From: Deltaproteobacteria bacterium
GTDB taxonomy: Bacteria > Myxococcota_A > UBA796 > UBA2385
Direction: 5' to 3'
DNA length: 41,618 nucleotides
Assembly: GCA_016792625.1 (NCBI GenBank)
Contig: JAEUKK010000206.1
Span: 1-41,618 of the forward strand
A program made the position numbers and the translations under genes. Under the pieces are notes generated by a model, which did not search any database, was not told the DNA's origin, and saw nothing but the letters and a program-made list of their open reading frames with translations. Shown in pieces: positions 11,631-19,934 of this stretch. Every line of letters begins with the position of its first letter. Positions within the stretch are counted from its first letter, which is position 1.

Positions 11631-12297
11631 GCTGTTTTCGTGCGGCGGGCGGCGGCGGTGTGTGCCCCCGCAGGCCCTCGACCGCGCGCAGGGCGCCTTG
11701 CAGGGCGGCCAGGGGCGGCGCCCACTCCGCGGGCGCGTCAGCGGCGGGCGCAGGGCCAGCAGGGGGATCGAGGCGCAGCGCGCCCGGCGGGCCCCCCGAC
11801 CAGGGCGCGGCTGGGACCGGCGCGGTCGGAGCCCCCAAACGCAGGCGGGGCCCGCCGCCCAGCCCGTCGATCACCGCGTGCTCGCCAGCGGCGGAGCGCG
11901 CGCCGAGGTCGAGGCAGGCGGCGAAGGGGCCCCCGTCTGGCCGGTCGAGCGCGAGCGCGAGCTGCAGCGCGGCCGCCCCGCTCAGGGCCTGCAGCTCGAG
12001 GGTGGTCTCTGCGGCGCTGATCCAGACGACCAGGGCCGGGCCGCCGCCGGTGCGGCCGAGGCAGCTCAGCCCGGCGAGCGCCGCCCAACGGTCGAGGCCG
12101 CGCACCCGCCCGCGGGCCTCAAGCTCGGCGCGCAGCGCGTCGGGGCCGGCTTCTCCGGCCCGGCGCAGGGCCCATGCCTCGTGGCGCAGGGCCTCGGGAT
12201 CCAGCGCGTCGAGGCCGGTGCGCGGCGGCGGCAGCCCGAGGGTCGCTGGCGCGCAGGCGGCGCAGAGCGCGAGGGCCAGCGCGCGGCCTGCCCTCAC
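11617..12297 (-). CDS. Predicted lipoprotein of unknown function
   Basis: 226 aa from GTG at 12295-12297. The GTG overlaps the epimerase stop (GTGA), which fixes both the start and the operon. The N-terminus VRAGRALALALCAACAP looks like a signal peptide with a lipobox-like LCAAC ending, although the leader is short. The remainder is Ala/Leu/Gly-rich with a middle section (ALVVWISAAETTLELQALSGAAALQLALAL) that reads like alternating strand and helix; the C-terminus is Pro-rich and basic. No family is recognised. It is the last gene of a three-gene minus-strand set after the acyl-CoA dehydrogenase and epimerase genes, and its last 14 bp overlap the end of the hydrolase gene on the other strand. 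Confidence 0.72.
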   Translation of the reverse strand: MRAGRALALALCAACAPATLGLPPPRTGLDALDPEALRHEAWALRRAGEAGPDALRAELEARGRVRGLDRWAALAGLSCLGRTGGGPALVVWISAAETTLELQALSGAAALQLALALDRPDGGPFAACLDLGARSAAGEHAVIDGLGGGPRLRLGAPTAPVPAAPWSGGPPGALRLDPPAGPAPAADAPAEWAPPLAALQGALRAVEGLRGHTPPPPAARKQPKAR

Positions 12298-13298
12298 CCG
12301 GCCATCCCGTTGTCGACGAACCAGCGCCAGCAGGCCTCGATCGCCGGCTCCAAGGGGCCGGGGCTCAGGCCGAGCTCGGCCCGGGCCCGGGCGTCGCTGC
12401 GGTGGCGGGCCTGATGCATCGCGCCGAGCACCCGGCGGTCGAGGCCGGCGAAGCGGTGCGGATCGACCCGCTGGAGCAGGGCGCCGGCGCCCCCTGCGGC
12501 CGCGCTGAGCGCCCGCGGCAGGGGCAGCAGGGGCGCGCGGCGGCCCACGACCCGGGCGACCATCTGCATGAATTCGCGGTAGCTCAGGTTGTGGCTGCCC
12601 AGCAGGTAGCGGCGGCCGTGCGCGCCCCGCTGCAGGGCGAGCAGGTGACCGCGGGCGCAGTCCTCCGCGCCCTGAAAGCACTTTCCGCCCCGCGGGAACA
12701 CGGGGACCCACCCCCTCCCCATGCTCAAGATGAGCTGGCCCGAGGTGGGCTTGGTGTCCCACGGTCCGATGATGAAGTCGGGGTTCACGACGACGCCCAC
12801 CCCGCCCGTCCACCTGGCGGTCAGGGCCTCGGCCTCGGCTTTGCTGTCGTGGTAGGCGCGCAGAGCCCCGCGGCGCCCATAGATGAGATCAGCGTCCAGC
12901 GGGCTGTCTTCGTCGCCCGGGGCCGATAGGGGGCCGAAGCCCACCGTGATCGACGAGCTGCAGGTCAAGAAGCGCGGCACACCGGCCTTTTGCGCCGCGG
13001 CGAGCAGGGCCCGGGTCGCGTCGACGTGCACCTCGCGCATGCGGTCGGCCCCGCCCGGGCTCGGGTCAAAGAGCCCGGCGAGGTGCATCACGCCGTCGCA
13101 GCCCTCCATGGCGTGGGCCAGCGCGTCGATCTCTGCGGGCTGGTCGCGCAGGGGCAGGGGCAGCAGCCTGAGGTCGAGGCCGGCGGTGCAGCGGTTGGGC
13201 TGCCGCACCACGCAGCGCACGCGGTGCCCCTCGGCGAGGAGCAGCCGCACCACGTTGGCCCCGATAAAACCGGTCGCTCCGGTGAGCAAGACCTCCAT
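12294..13298 (-). CDS. NAD(P)-dependent epimerase/dehydratase (extended SDR, dihydroflavonol reductase-like)
   Basis: 334 aa. Rossmann signature TGATGFIG (6-13), the VRCVVRQP cofactor-adjacent stretch, DGVMHLAGLFDP, a Ser in TCSSSIT (about 114-117) and the Tyr149-x-x-x-Lys153 pair in AYHDSK. The later NPDFIIGPWDTKPT and GGKCFQGAEDCARGHLLAL match sterol/flavonol-type reductases and HpnA-like proteins. It oxidises or reduces a hydroxyl/keto group using NAD(P); the substrate is unknown. GGAGG lies 6-7 nt before the ATG. It follows the acyl-CoA dehydrogenase gene by 27 nt and overlaps the lipoprotein gene, consistent with a small operon for fatty-acid or lipid modification. Confidence 0.9.
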   Translation of the reverse strand: MEVLLTGATGFIGANVVRLLLAEGHRVRCVVRQPNRCTAGLDLRLLPLPLRDQPAEIDALAHAMEGCDGVMHLAGLFDPSPGGADRMREVHVDATRALLAAAQKAGVPRFLTCSSSITVGFGPLSAPGDEDSPLDADLIYGRRGALRAYHDSKAEAEALTARWTGGVGVVVNPDFIIGPWDTKPTSGQLILSMGRGWVPVFPRGGKCFQGAEDCARGHLLALQRGAHGRRYLLGSHNLSYREFMQMVARVVGRRAPLLPLPRALSAAAGGAGALLQRVDPHRFAGLDRRVLGAMHQARHRSDARARAELGLSPGPLEPAIEACWRWFVDNGMAG

Positions 13299-13325
13299 GG
13301 GGGCCCTCCTGCGCCGAGAAGGTGC

Positions 13326-14480
13326 TCAGCGGCCGCGGACCATCAGCTCGCGGGCGATGATGAGGCGCTGGATCTGGCTCGTGCCCTCGTAGATCTGGAA
13401 GATCTTGGCGTCGCGCATGAGCTTCTCGACCGGGTACTCCTTGCTGTAGCCGTAGCCGCCGTAGATCTGCACCGCGTCGGTGGCGATCTTCATGGCCATG
13501 TCGGCGCAGAAGGCCTTGGCCATCGAGCTCTGCATCGTGTTGCGCAGGCCGGCGTCCTTGAGCTGGGCGGCCTGCCAGCAGAGCAGGCGGCCGGCGTCGA
13601 TGTTCATCGCCATCTCGGCGATGAGGAAGCTGATCGCTTGGTGGTTGGCGATGGGGCCGCCAAAAGCTTGGCGCTCCTGGCTGTACTGGATGGCGTAGTC
13701 CATCGCGGCCTTGGCCAAGCCCACCGCCGCGGCGGCGACCGAGGCGCGGGTGTAGTCGAAGGCGGCCATGGCCAGCAGCCAGCCGTCGCCCTCACGACCC
13801 ACGAGGTGGTCAGCGGGCACCTCGACCTCGTCAAAGGTAATGGCGCGCGTGTCACTGGCGCGCTGGCCCATGTTCTGCTCTTTGGCGCCCACCGTGATGC
13901 CCGGGGTGCTCCGGGGGACGATGAAGGCCGACATGCCGCCCTTGGCCTTCTTCTGGGGATCGGTCAGGGCGACGCAGAAGTACCACTCGCAGACCCCGCC
14001 GTTGGTGATCCACATCTTCTGGCCGTTGATGACGTACTTGTCGCCCTTCTTGACCGCGGTGGTGCGCATGCCCTGCACATCGCTGCCCGCGCCGGGCTCG
14101 GTGACCGCATAGGCGCACATCTGCAGCTCTTCGGTCATGGGCGCGAGGTAGCGGCGCTTGAGCATGTCGCTGGCGCCGAGGATGACCGGCTGCTGCGCGA
14201 GGCCGTTGGCCTCCATCGCGGTGCCGATGCCGGTGCAGCCCCAGGCGAGCTCTTCGGCCAGCACCACGCCGTCGAGCGCGCTGAGGCCCAGGCCGCCGTA
14301 CTCGGTGGGCACGTGGGTGTTGAGCAGGCCCTGGGCGTGGGCCTTCTTGAGCACCTCCCACGGGTACTCGCCGGTGACGTCGTGGTGCGCGGCCACCGGG
14401 CGGATCTCGGACTTGGCGAAGTCGTGGGCGAGCTCACGCAGGGCGGCCTGCTCGTCGCTGAGCTGGAAGGAGACGGACAT
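13326..14480 (-). CDS. Acyl-CoA dehydrogenase
   Basis: 384 aa, the usual length. N-terminal helical domain (FQLSDEQAALRELAHDFAKSEIRP), middle beta domain with AYAVTEPGAGSD and KMWITNGG, and C-terminal helical domain with RQAFGGPIANHQAI and QIYGGYGY. The catalytic base is the Glu of IYEGTSQIQ, about residue 365, as in short/medium-chain enzymes. It oxidises acyl-CoA at alpha-beta with FAD and passes electrons to ETF. The ATG at 14478-14480 has GGAG upstream. It is first of a minus-strand set with the epimerase and lipoprotein genes. Chain-length preference is not readable from sequence alone. Confidence 0.95.
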   Translation of the reverse strand: MSVSFQLSDEQAALRELAHDFAKSEIRPVAAHHDVTGEYPWEVLKKAHAQGLLNTHVPTEYGGLGLSALDGVVLAEELAWGCTGIGTAMEANGLAQQPVILGASDMLKRRYLAPMTEELQMCAYAVTEPGAGSDVQGMRTTAVKKGDKYVINGQKMWITNGGVCEWYFCVALTDPQKKAKGGMSAFIVPRSTPGITVGAKEQNMGQRASDTRAITFDEVEVPADHLVGREGDGWLLAMAAFDYTRASVAAAAVGLAKAAMDYAIQYSQERQAFGGPIANHQAISFLIAEMAMNIDAGRLLCWQAAQLKDAGLRNTMQSSMAKAFCADMAMKIATDAVQIYGGYGYSKEYPVEKLMRDAKIFQIYEGTSQIQRLIIARELMVRGR

Positions 14481-14641
14481 CGGGGGCTCCAGGCGCGGGG
14501 CGCGCGGTCGGGGAAGGGGAGGGGCCGGCCGGGCGCGGTCACCGGCGGCGCCCCAGAGGATGGACGCGCGGGCCAGAACAGGCTCCGGTCGGCCCTTCCC
14601 GGGCCGCATAGCCCCGCCGGCCTCGCCCCGCACCTCCCCGT

Positions 14642-14653
14642 GGTTAGGGCGCC
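14642..14653 (+). promoter_or_regulatory. GTTAG element upstream of the Nfu gene
   Basis: GGTTAGGGCGCC, with the A of TTAG 49 nt upstream of the Nfu ATG at 14695. It shares the GTTAG core and trailing CGCC with the elements before carB, the methyltransferase and other genes. Role inferred. Confidence 0.4.
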
Positions 14654-14694
14654 GGCCTCGGCGGCGCGGCGCGCTGCCCCTCCCTGGAGCCCCC

Positions 14695-15252
14695 ATGTCC
14701 GCCCTCGTCGAGACCGCCGCCACGCCCAACCCTGACGCGCTCATGTTCCGCACCGATGAGCTGCTGATCCCCAGCGGCACGGTCGAGGTCCGGCGGGGCG
14801 GCCGGGTCGATGACGCCCCGCTGGCCGCGCAGCTGCTTCGCCAAGATGGCGTCGAGCTGGTCCTCATCGCGCCGCGCTTCGTCACCGTTCGCAAGCAGGC
14901 GGGCGCCGACTGGGCCTGGCTCGAGCCCCAGGTGCGGGCCAGCCTCGAGGCCTTCCTCGACAGCGGCGAGATGGCCGTCTACGAAGACCTCGCCGCCAAC
15001 GCCGCGGTCGAGCGCAGCGACGTCGAGCAGCGCATCCTCGCCCTGCTCGAGGAAGAGATCCGCCCCGCCATCGCCCAAGACGGCGGCGACGTCATCTACT
15101 TGGGCTTCGCTGAGGGCACCCTGCGGCTGCGGCTCATCGGGTCCTGCGGCACCTGCCCGAGCTCGATCACCACGCTCAAGCAGGGCATCGAGCGCCTGTT
15201 GATGGAAGAGGTGCCCGAGGTGCGCGAGGTCATCAACGAGGCCGCGGCCTGA
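14695..15252 (+). CDS. Nfu-type iron-sulfur cluster scaffold/carrier
   Basis: 185 aa with two domains. The N-terminal part (ETAATPNPDALMF) is the Nfu N-domain seen in mitochondrial NFU1 and related bacterial proteins. The C-terminal NifU-like domain from about 108 (VEQRILALLEEEIRPAIAQDGGDV) ends with the cluster-binding GSCGTCPSS, Cys151 and Cys154. Dimers of this family hold a 4Fe-4S cluster between two CxxC motifs and hand it to target enzymes. GGAG precedes the ATG. It is a single gene; its stop is 12 bp from the stop of the convergent HD-domain gene, leaving no room for separate terminators. Confidence 0.93.
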   Translation: MSALVETAATPNPDALMFRTDELLIPSGTVEVRRGGRVDDAPLAAQLLRQDGVELVLIAPRFVTVRKQAGADWAWLEPQVRASLEAFLDSGEMAVYEDLAANAAVERSDVEQRILALLEEEIRPAIAQDGGDVIYLGFAEGTLRLRLIGSCGTCPSSITTLKQGIERLLMEEVPEVREVINEAAA

Positions 15253-15264
15253 GGGGCCGTCGGC

Positions 15265-16611
15265 TCAGCTGCCGAGCAAGAGGGGCTGCTGCTGCCAGAC
15301 CGCGGCGAGCTGGGCGCGGGCGAGCTCGAGCTGCTCGGGGGCGACGTAGATGCGGCAGATCCCGGCCCCCTCGGGGCGACCGAGGCGGCCCGGGGTGAGA
15401 TCGGCGAGGCGGCGGGCGCTGGTGCGGGCCTCCACCTCGTTGCGGCCCGTCTCCCCGATGATGTACAGCGGGGCCTTCTCGCCGCTGCCCTTGCCCAAGA
15501 CGTGCCCCCAGGCGGTCGAGGGGATGGGGTCGAGGCCCGCGTGGCGCAGGGCCTCCACGCGGCGGTCGAGCGCGGTCTGCTCGGCGCTGCCGTGCTCTTC
15601 AAAAGCGACCTTGTAGGGGGCGTAGCGGGTGATGCGCCGGGCCCAGCCGCTGTCTGAGGCCCGCAGCCGCGCCCAGAGCCAGGCGTCGTCGGTGTCGAGG
15701 TAGTCCTCGGCCGCCGCGGGCAGGCGCAGGTCGGTGTCTGATTCGAGCACCCAGCGCTTGAGCATCTCCTCGTAGACCACGCTCTTCCCGTGGAAGTACA
15801 CCATGAGGAACATGTGGAAGCGGCTCAGCAAAAAGTCGTCGAGCGCGTAGAGCGCCCGGTTGTCGAGGGCCAGGCCGACCTGGTTGCGGTCGTCGACGTG
15901 GCGCGCGAGGTGTGAGATGAGCCATGTGGCGTCGATCTGGCCGTAGCGGGCGCCGGTGTAGAGGCTGTCGCGCTGCAGGTAGTCGAGGCGGTCGACGTCG
16001 AGCTCGCTGCTGATGAGCTGGCTGAGCAGGCCGCGCAGGTCGTAGCCATCCTGGACGAAGAAGTCGTCGGGCACGCCCACATCGTCGGAGATGAGCGCTG
16101 CGACGTGGGTGGCGCTGCAGCCGAGGTGCAGCTGAATGGCGTCCTGCAGGCTGCTCTCGGTGAGGATGGCGACCGTGTAGTCCTCATGGTGGGCGCGCTC
16201 GTCGAGGCGGGCCCGCACACGCGCGGGCGCGTAGGCCCGGAGGCCCAGCGCGCGCAGGGGGGGCATCGCGAACTCGGCGGCGTGGGAGTAGGGCGCGTGG
16301 CCCAGATCGTGGCAGAGCGCCGCGATGCGCACGCAGCGGCGGAGCGCGAGGCGGCGGGCCTCGGTGGGGAAGGGCTGGTCGCGGAACACACTGTCGAAAG
16401 CGGCGCCGGCGAGGTGCATCGCGCCGAGGCTGTGCGAGAAGCGGGTGTGGGTCGCGCCGGGGAAGGGCAGGTGCGAGAAGCCGAGCTGGCGCACCCCGCG
16501 CAGGCGCTGGACGGCGCGGTGGTCCACGATCGCGGCCTCGGCGGCGTCGACGGCGATCGCGCCGTGCACCGGGCAGCGGATCTCCAGCGGCGGCAGGGTC
16601 AGGCGCTTCAT
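15265..16611 (-). CDS. HD-domain phosphohydrolase (SAMHD1/dGTPase-like)
   Basis: 448 aa. The metal-binding HD pattern is complete: His60 in THTRFSHSLG, His101-Asp102 in CHDLGHAPYSH and the distal Asp in SELDVDRLDYLQRDS (about 202-216). The opening VHGAIAVDAAEAAIVDHRAVQRLRGVRQLG region and the LDYLQRDSLYTGARYG motif are typical of the YdhJ/SAMHD1-like group, which cleave dNTPs or related phosphoesters. The C-terminal third (about 300-448) is less conserved. No partner gene is adjacent. The nucleotide preference cannot be told from sequence. Confidence 0.92.
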   Translation of the reverse strand: MKRLTLPPLEIRCPVHGAIAVDAAEAAIVDHRAVQRLRGVRQLGFSHLPFPGATHTRFSHSLGAMHLAGAAFDSVFRDQPFPTEARRLALRRCVRIAALCHDLGHAPYSHAAEFAMPPLRALGLRAYAPARVRARLDERAHHEDYTVAILTESSLQDAIQLHLGCSATHVAALISDDVGVPDDFFVQDGYDLRGLLSQLISSELDVDRLDYLQRDSLYTGARYGQIDATWLISHLARHVDDRNQVGLALDNRALYALDDFLLSRFHMFLMVYFHGKSVVYEEMLKRWVLESDTDLRLPAAAEDYLDTDDAWLWARLRASDSGWARRITRYAPYKVAFEEHGSAEQTALDRRVEALRHAGLDPIPSTAWGHVLGKGSGEKAPLYIIGETGRNEVEARTSARRLADLTPGRLGRPEGAGICRIYVAPEQLELARAQLAAVWQQQPLLLGS

Positions 16612-16748
16612 CTCGGCTCCTCGGCGCGGGGCGGCGCGGGCGGGCGGCGGTTCGGGCTGGGCCGACCTGCCGCTGATCCGCGCGGGTGGCGCCCCTTTCC
16701 CCGCCCGATCCGCCGGCGCAAGGGTCGGCGACAGCAGGGCCGCAGGCC

Positions 16749-16763
16749 GGGGTTAGGCGGCGG
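16749..16763 (+). promoter_or_regulatory. GTTAG element upstream of the methyltransferase/MTHFR gene
   Basis: GGGGTTAGGCGGCGG, with the A of TTAG 42 nt upstream of the ATG at 16797. It matches the recurrent element. Role inferred from recurrence. Confidence 0.4.
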
Positions 16764-16796
16764 GGGCCCGGGCCGACGCTGGGGCACGGGGGCGAG

Positions 16797-18722
16797 ATGC
16801 AGCGGCGGACCGACAAGCTGACCGAGGCCTTGGGCGCGCGGGCGGTGCTCTTCGACGGCGCGATGGGCACCGAGATCTACAAGCGCGGGGTGTTCATCAA
16901 CCGCAGCTACGACGAGGTCAGCGTCAGCCAGCCCGATCTGGTGCGCGAGATCCACCAAGCCTACCTCTCGGCCGGCGCCGAGGTGCTGACCACCAACACC
17001 TTTGGCGCCAACCGGATGCGCCTGGCCCCCTTTGGGCTGGATGAGCGCGCCGATGAGATCAACGCGGCAAGCGCACGTTTGGCACGGCAGGTCGCCGGCG
17101 GCCGGGCCTGGGTGGTGGGCAGCATGGGCCCGGTCGGCGCGGCGCTGGCCCCGGTGGGCAAGCTGAGCCCGGGCGAAATCTTCGCGGTGTTTCGTGATCA
17201 GGCGCGGGTGTTGGCCGAGAACGGGGTCGATGCCTTCCTGCTCGAGACCTTCGCCAACTTGCACGAGATGTGGCAGGCGGTGCGCGCGGTGCGGGCGGTC
17301 TGCGACCTGCCGATCATCGGCTCGGTGACCTTCCCGCCCGAGCCGCTGGGCCGCGAGGGCTACCGGGGCACCACCCCCGAAGAGGCGGCGAAGGTCATGG
17401 ACGGCTGGCGCCTCGACGGGATCGGCGTCAACTGCAGCCACGGGCCGCGCGGAGTGCTCGAGCAGGCCGAGGCGCTGCTCAGCGCCACCTCCCGCCCGGT
17501 CATCGCGATGCCCAACGCCGGGATGCCCCAGGTGGTGGAGGGTCGGACGATCTACCTCGCCGGCCCCGAGTACATGGCCGAGTACGCGCGGCGCCTCGCC
17601 CAGATCGGCGTGCGGGGCATCGGGGGCTGCTGCGGCACGACCCCGGCGATGATCAAAGAGATGCGCACCTACCTGCGCAGCATCTCGCCGGTGCACGTCG
17701 CGGTCAGCGCTCCCGTGGCCAACGCCGAGGGCGCGCTGCTGAGCCGGGGCAGCCCGCCCCTACCGGTCGCTGAGCGCAGCTCCTTCGCCAAAAAGCTGCA
17801 GGCGGGCAAGTTCTGCGTGAGCGTCGAGCTTGATCCGCCCAAAGGCGTCGAGGCCCACAAGGCGGTCGAGGGCGCGGCGATGCTGCACCAAGCGGGCATC
17901 GACGTGGTCAACATCGCCGATGGGCCCCGCGCGGTCGCGCGCATGGGGCCGGCGGCGCTGAGCCAGCTGGTGCGCGCCCGTACGCCGGCCCTCGAGACGG
18001 TGGTCCACTACTGCTGCCGCGACCGCAACCTGCTCGGCATGCAGATGGATCTGCTCGGCGCCCACGCGCTTGGGCTGCACAACATCCTCGCCGTGACCGG
18101 CGACCCGCCCAAGATGGGCACCTACCCCGACGCCACCGCGGTCTTCGACATCGACAGCATCGGGCTCATCTCGTTCATCCAGCTGCTGAACCGCGGGCTC
18201 GACTTCGCCGGCGAGCCGGTCGGCGGGCAGACCGCGCTCTTCGTCGGCGCCGGCTGCAACCCTGGCGCGGTCGACGTGGGCCTCGAGGCCGCGCGCTTCG
18301 GCCGCAAGGTCGAGGCGGGGGCGGAGTACTTTTTTAGCCAGCCCGTCTTCGATCAGGACTTGCTGCTGCGCTTTTTGGACCGGACGGCCGCCCACGCAGA
18401 CGTGCCCTTCCTCGTGGGGATCATGCCGCTGGTCTCGACCCGCAACGCGGAGTTTTTGCACAACGAGGTGCCCGGGATGCAGATCCCGGCGCCGGTCCTC
18501 GCCGCGATGCGCGCCGCCCCGAGCCGCGAGGCCCAGCGTGAGGTGGGGATCGAGGTGGCCCGGGAGACCCTGGCGGCCGTCAAGGCCCACCCGCGGGTGC
18601 GCGGGGTCTATGTCTACCCGCCCTTTGGAAGTTACCGCGCGGTCTTGCGCGTGCTGGAGGGTATTGTCGAAGGGATCACCGACCCGATCCCCGTCGATGC
18701 GGGGCTCGCAAGGCCTTTGTAA
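16797..18722 (+). CDS. Bifunctional homocysteine S-methyltransferase / 5,10-methylenetetrahydrofolate reductase
   Basis: 641 aa, a fusion of two methionine/C1 enzymes. Residues about 8-295 are a zinc-dependent homocysteine methyltransferase: FDGAMGTEIY, TNTFGAN, and the three zinc ligands Cys213 (GVNCSHGP) and Cys278/Cys279 (GGCCGTTP). Residues about 345-620 are an MTHFR domain: CVSVELDPPKG, NIADGPRA, LAVTGDPPK and the ARFGRKVEAGAEYFFSQPVFD region, a flavin-dependent TIM barrel that makes 5-methyl-THF. Bacillus YitJ has the same order. The ATG at 16797 is used because the methyltransferase homology begins there; an upstream extension is low-complexity. It should provide or recycle methyl groups in the cytoplasm. 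Confidence 0.93.
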   Translation: MQRRTDKLTEALGARAVLFDGAMGTEIYKRGVFINRSYDEVSVSQPDLVREIHQAYLSAGAEVLTTNTFGANRMRLAPFGLDERADEINAASARLARQVAGGRAWVVGSMGPVGAALAPVGKLSPGEIFAVFRDQARVLAENGVDAFLLETFANLHEMWQAVRAVRAVCDLPIIGSVTFPPEPLGREGYRGTTPEEAAKVMDGWRLDGIGVNCSHGPRGVLEQAEALLSATSRPVIAMPNAGMPQVVEGRTIYLAGPEYMAEYARRLAQIGVRGIGGCCGTTPAMIKEMRTYLRSISPVHVAVSAPVANAEGALLSRGSPPLPVAERSSFAKKLQAGKFCVSVELDPPKGVEAHKAVEGAAMLHQAGIDVVNIADGPRAVARMGPAALSQLVRARTPALETVVHYCCRDRNLLGMQMDLLGAHALGLHNILAVTGDPPKMGTYPDATAVFDIDSIGLISFIQLLNRGLDFAGEPVGGQTALFVGAGCNPGAVDVGLEAARFGRKVEAGAEYFFSQPVFDQDLLLRFLDRTAAHADVPFLVGIMPLVSTRNAEFLHNEVPGMQIPAPVLAAMRAAPSREAQREVGIEVARETLAAVKAHPRVRGVYVYPPFGSYRAVLRVLEGIVEGITDPIPVDAGLARPL

Positions 18723-18749
18723 GCCCTCACGCTGGACGACGCTGGGCTT
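18721..18749 (+). terminator. Possible hairpin at the end of the methyltransferase/MTHFR gene
   Basis: AAGCCC at 18721-18726, overlapping the TAA stop, can pair with GGGCTT at 18744-18749 across a 17-nt loop. It is a short stem without a T-run, so only a weak terminator candidate. Confidence 0.25.
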
Positions 18750-18883
18750 CGCTCGCGTTAGCCGGCCGCCGAGAACGAGGGGGCCAGCGGGCGCCCGCCC
18801 CGCGCGGGGCGCGCGATTCCATGGCCCGGCCGCGGTGCACGCCGTGTTGCGGGCCGTTACAAACCCGGGTCTCGCCTCGACCC

Positions 18884-18899
18884 GCCGCCTTCGGGCGGC
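18884..18899 (+). other. UUCG-tetraloop hairpin (6-bp stem)
   Basis: GCCGCC, TTCG, GGCGGC: a perfect 6-bp GC stem closed by the very stable C(UUCG)G tetraloop. It lies 162 bp after the upstream gene's stop and 163 bp before the next start, so it may end the former's transcript or stabilise the latter's leader. Confidence 0.5.
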
Positions 18900-18942
18900 T
18901 AGTCCGGGCACCCGCCTCGTCCTTCCCGGCGATGAGAGGCGC

Positions 18943-18964
18943 CGTTGAACCTTCGGGTTCGGCG
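18943..18964 (+). other. UUCG-tetraloop hairpin (9-bp stem) in the leader of the secreted-protein gene
   Basis: GAACC, TTCG, GGTTC is perfect; two G-U and two further G-C pairs extend it to 9 bp (CGTTGAACC with GGTTCGGCG). It lies about 100 nt upstream of the start at 19062 and has no T-run, so an mRNA-stabilising or regulatory role is more likely than termination. This is inference from pairing. Confidence 0.45.
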
Positions 18965-19061
18965 TGCGAGCTCCGCTAGGCCCCAAGCCTGCTCGCTCCG
19001 GATCATCCGGCGGTCCTCACCGCCCCTCAGGCACCCATCAGCCACCCATCAGGGAGTCACC

Positions 19062-19739
19062 ATGACCGTCAAGTACGCTCTGCTCGGCCTCGGCCTGTTC
19101 TTCTCCTCCGCCGCCTTCGCCGAGGAGGCCAAGGCCGACTTCGTGAAGTGCGAGAAGGAGACCGACGAGAAGAAGAAGGAGAAGTGCAACGCCACCGAGG
19201 CCAAGCGCGTCGCCAAGGCCCGCACCAGCAGCACCCTCTTCAAGCCCTCGATGCTCAGCGACAAGTTCGCCGGCCTCGATGACGACGCGAAGAACCCCTT
19301 CAACCAGGACAGCTTCTACGTCGGCACCATCGCCACCGGCAGCAAGGACGTCGACGCCGTCCTCGCCTCGGTCGCCAAGATCGACGGCGCCATCACCATG
19401 GCGTCCTACATCGGCTACCTGAACAAGACCGGCAAGGGCGACGAGGCCAAGGCCCTCGCCACCGATCTGATCCCCGTGCTCACCAAGCTCGGCGAAGAGA
19501 TCAAGACCATCCAGGAGAGCATCAACAAGATCAAGGCCAACCCGGCCGCCGTTGCTGCCAACCCGATGGACGTGCCGAAGATCGCCAAGGCCATCGTGCC
19601 GGCCCTCGCCACCGTCGTCGGCGCCGTCACCGAGCTGCCGAAGGCCGCTGGCGCGCTGAAGCCGATCGCCTCGGGCGCCGGCGCCGCCGCTGTCGACGCC
19701 GCCAAGGACAAGGCCGCCGACGCGGTCCCCGGCAAGTAG
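19062..19739 (+). CDS. Secreted/periplasmic protein of unknown function, probably highly expressed
   Basis: 225 aa. A clear signal peptide (MTVKYALLGLGLFFSSAAFA, cleavage likely after AFA at residue 20) is followed by a charged region with Cys30 and Cys42 (KCEKETDEKKKEKCN), then a long, mostly helical Ala/Lys/Val-rich domain and an Ala-rich tail ending AVPGK. Codon use is extreme, almost only C- or G-ending with AAG, AAC and ATC, and the ribosome site AGGGAG is good. Its Lys-rich composition differs from the Arg-rich neighbours. Together with the structured leader and a hairpin 17 nt after the stop, this suggests an abundant protein. No family is recognised. Confidence 0.85.
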   Translation: MTVKYALLGLGLFFSSAAFAEEAKADFVKCEKETDEKKKEKCNATEAKRVAKARTSSTLFKPSMLSDKFAGLDDDAKNPFNQDSFYVGTIATGSKDVDAVLASVAKIDGAITMASYIGYLNKTGKGDEAKALATDLIPVLTKLGEEIKTIQESINKIKANPAAVAANPMDVPKIAKAIVPALATVVGAVTELPKAAGALKPIASGAGAAAVDAAKDKAADAVPGK

Positions 19740-19756
19740 TTCGCGCGCCCAGCGCT

Positions 19757-19778
19757 CCCGTCGGGTTCGCCCGGCGGG
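19757..19778 (+). terminator. UUCG hairpin after the secreted-protein gene
   Basis: CCCGTCGGG, TTCG, CCCGGCGGG forms a 9-bp stem with one U-G pair, 17 nt after the stop at 19739. No T-run follows, but position and stability fit a terminator or mRNA 3' end. Confidence 0.55.
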
Positions 19779-19870
19779 TGTGCGGGGCCACGGCATCGAG
19801 GCCTCTTCGCTTCGGCGCGGGGGCCTTGTTCTTTGGGGCGGGCGCCTGACCCGCTGGGCCTTGCCGTGGA

Positions 19871-19928
19871 TCGCGAAAGGGCCGGGCCAAGGTCATCTGA
19901 CCCGGCCCGGCCCCGTGTCGGTTCGCGA
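19871..19928. terminator. Bidirectional hairpin between convergent genes
   Basis: GGGCCGGGCC (19879-19888) pairs with GGCCCGGCCC (19904-19913) over a 15-nt loop, and TCGCGAA (19871-19877) pairs with TTCGCGA (19922-19928) outside it. It sits just beyond the stop of the minus-strand NYN gene (19935) and after the plus-strand secreted-protein gene, so it could serve both. Confidence 0.5.
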
Positions 19929-19934
19929 AGGCGC

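Larger units (their letters stand above)
18723..19061 (+). other. 339-bp intergenic leader before the secreted-protein gene
   Basis: No convincing ORF. It holds a GTTAG at 18757-18761 and a GCTAGGCC at 18975-18982, either of which may mark a promoter, and two hairpins with UUCG tetraloops (listed separately). The final 15 bp carry AGGGAG ahead of the ATG at 19062. It therefore looks like a long, structured 5' untranslated region plus promoter for the gene at 19062. No tRNA-like or known riboswitch sequence was recognised. Confidence 0.5.

Noticed and set aside
12990..14735. Plus-strand frame of 581 codons opposite the acyl-CoA dehydrogenase
   Set aside because: Shadow of a highly conserved enzyme; composition is His/Gly/Val-rich and shows no motif.
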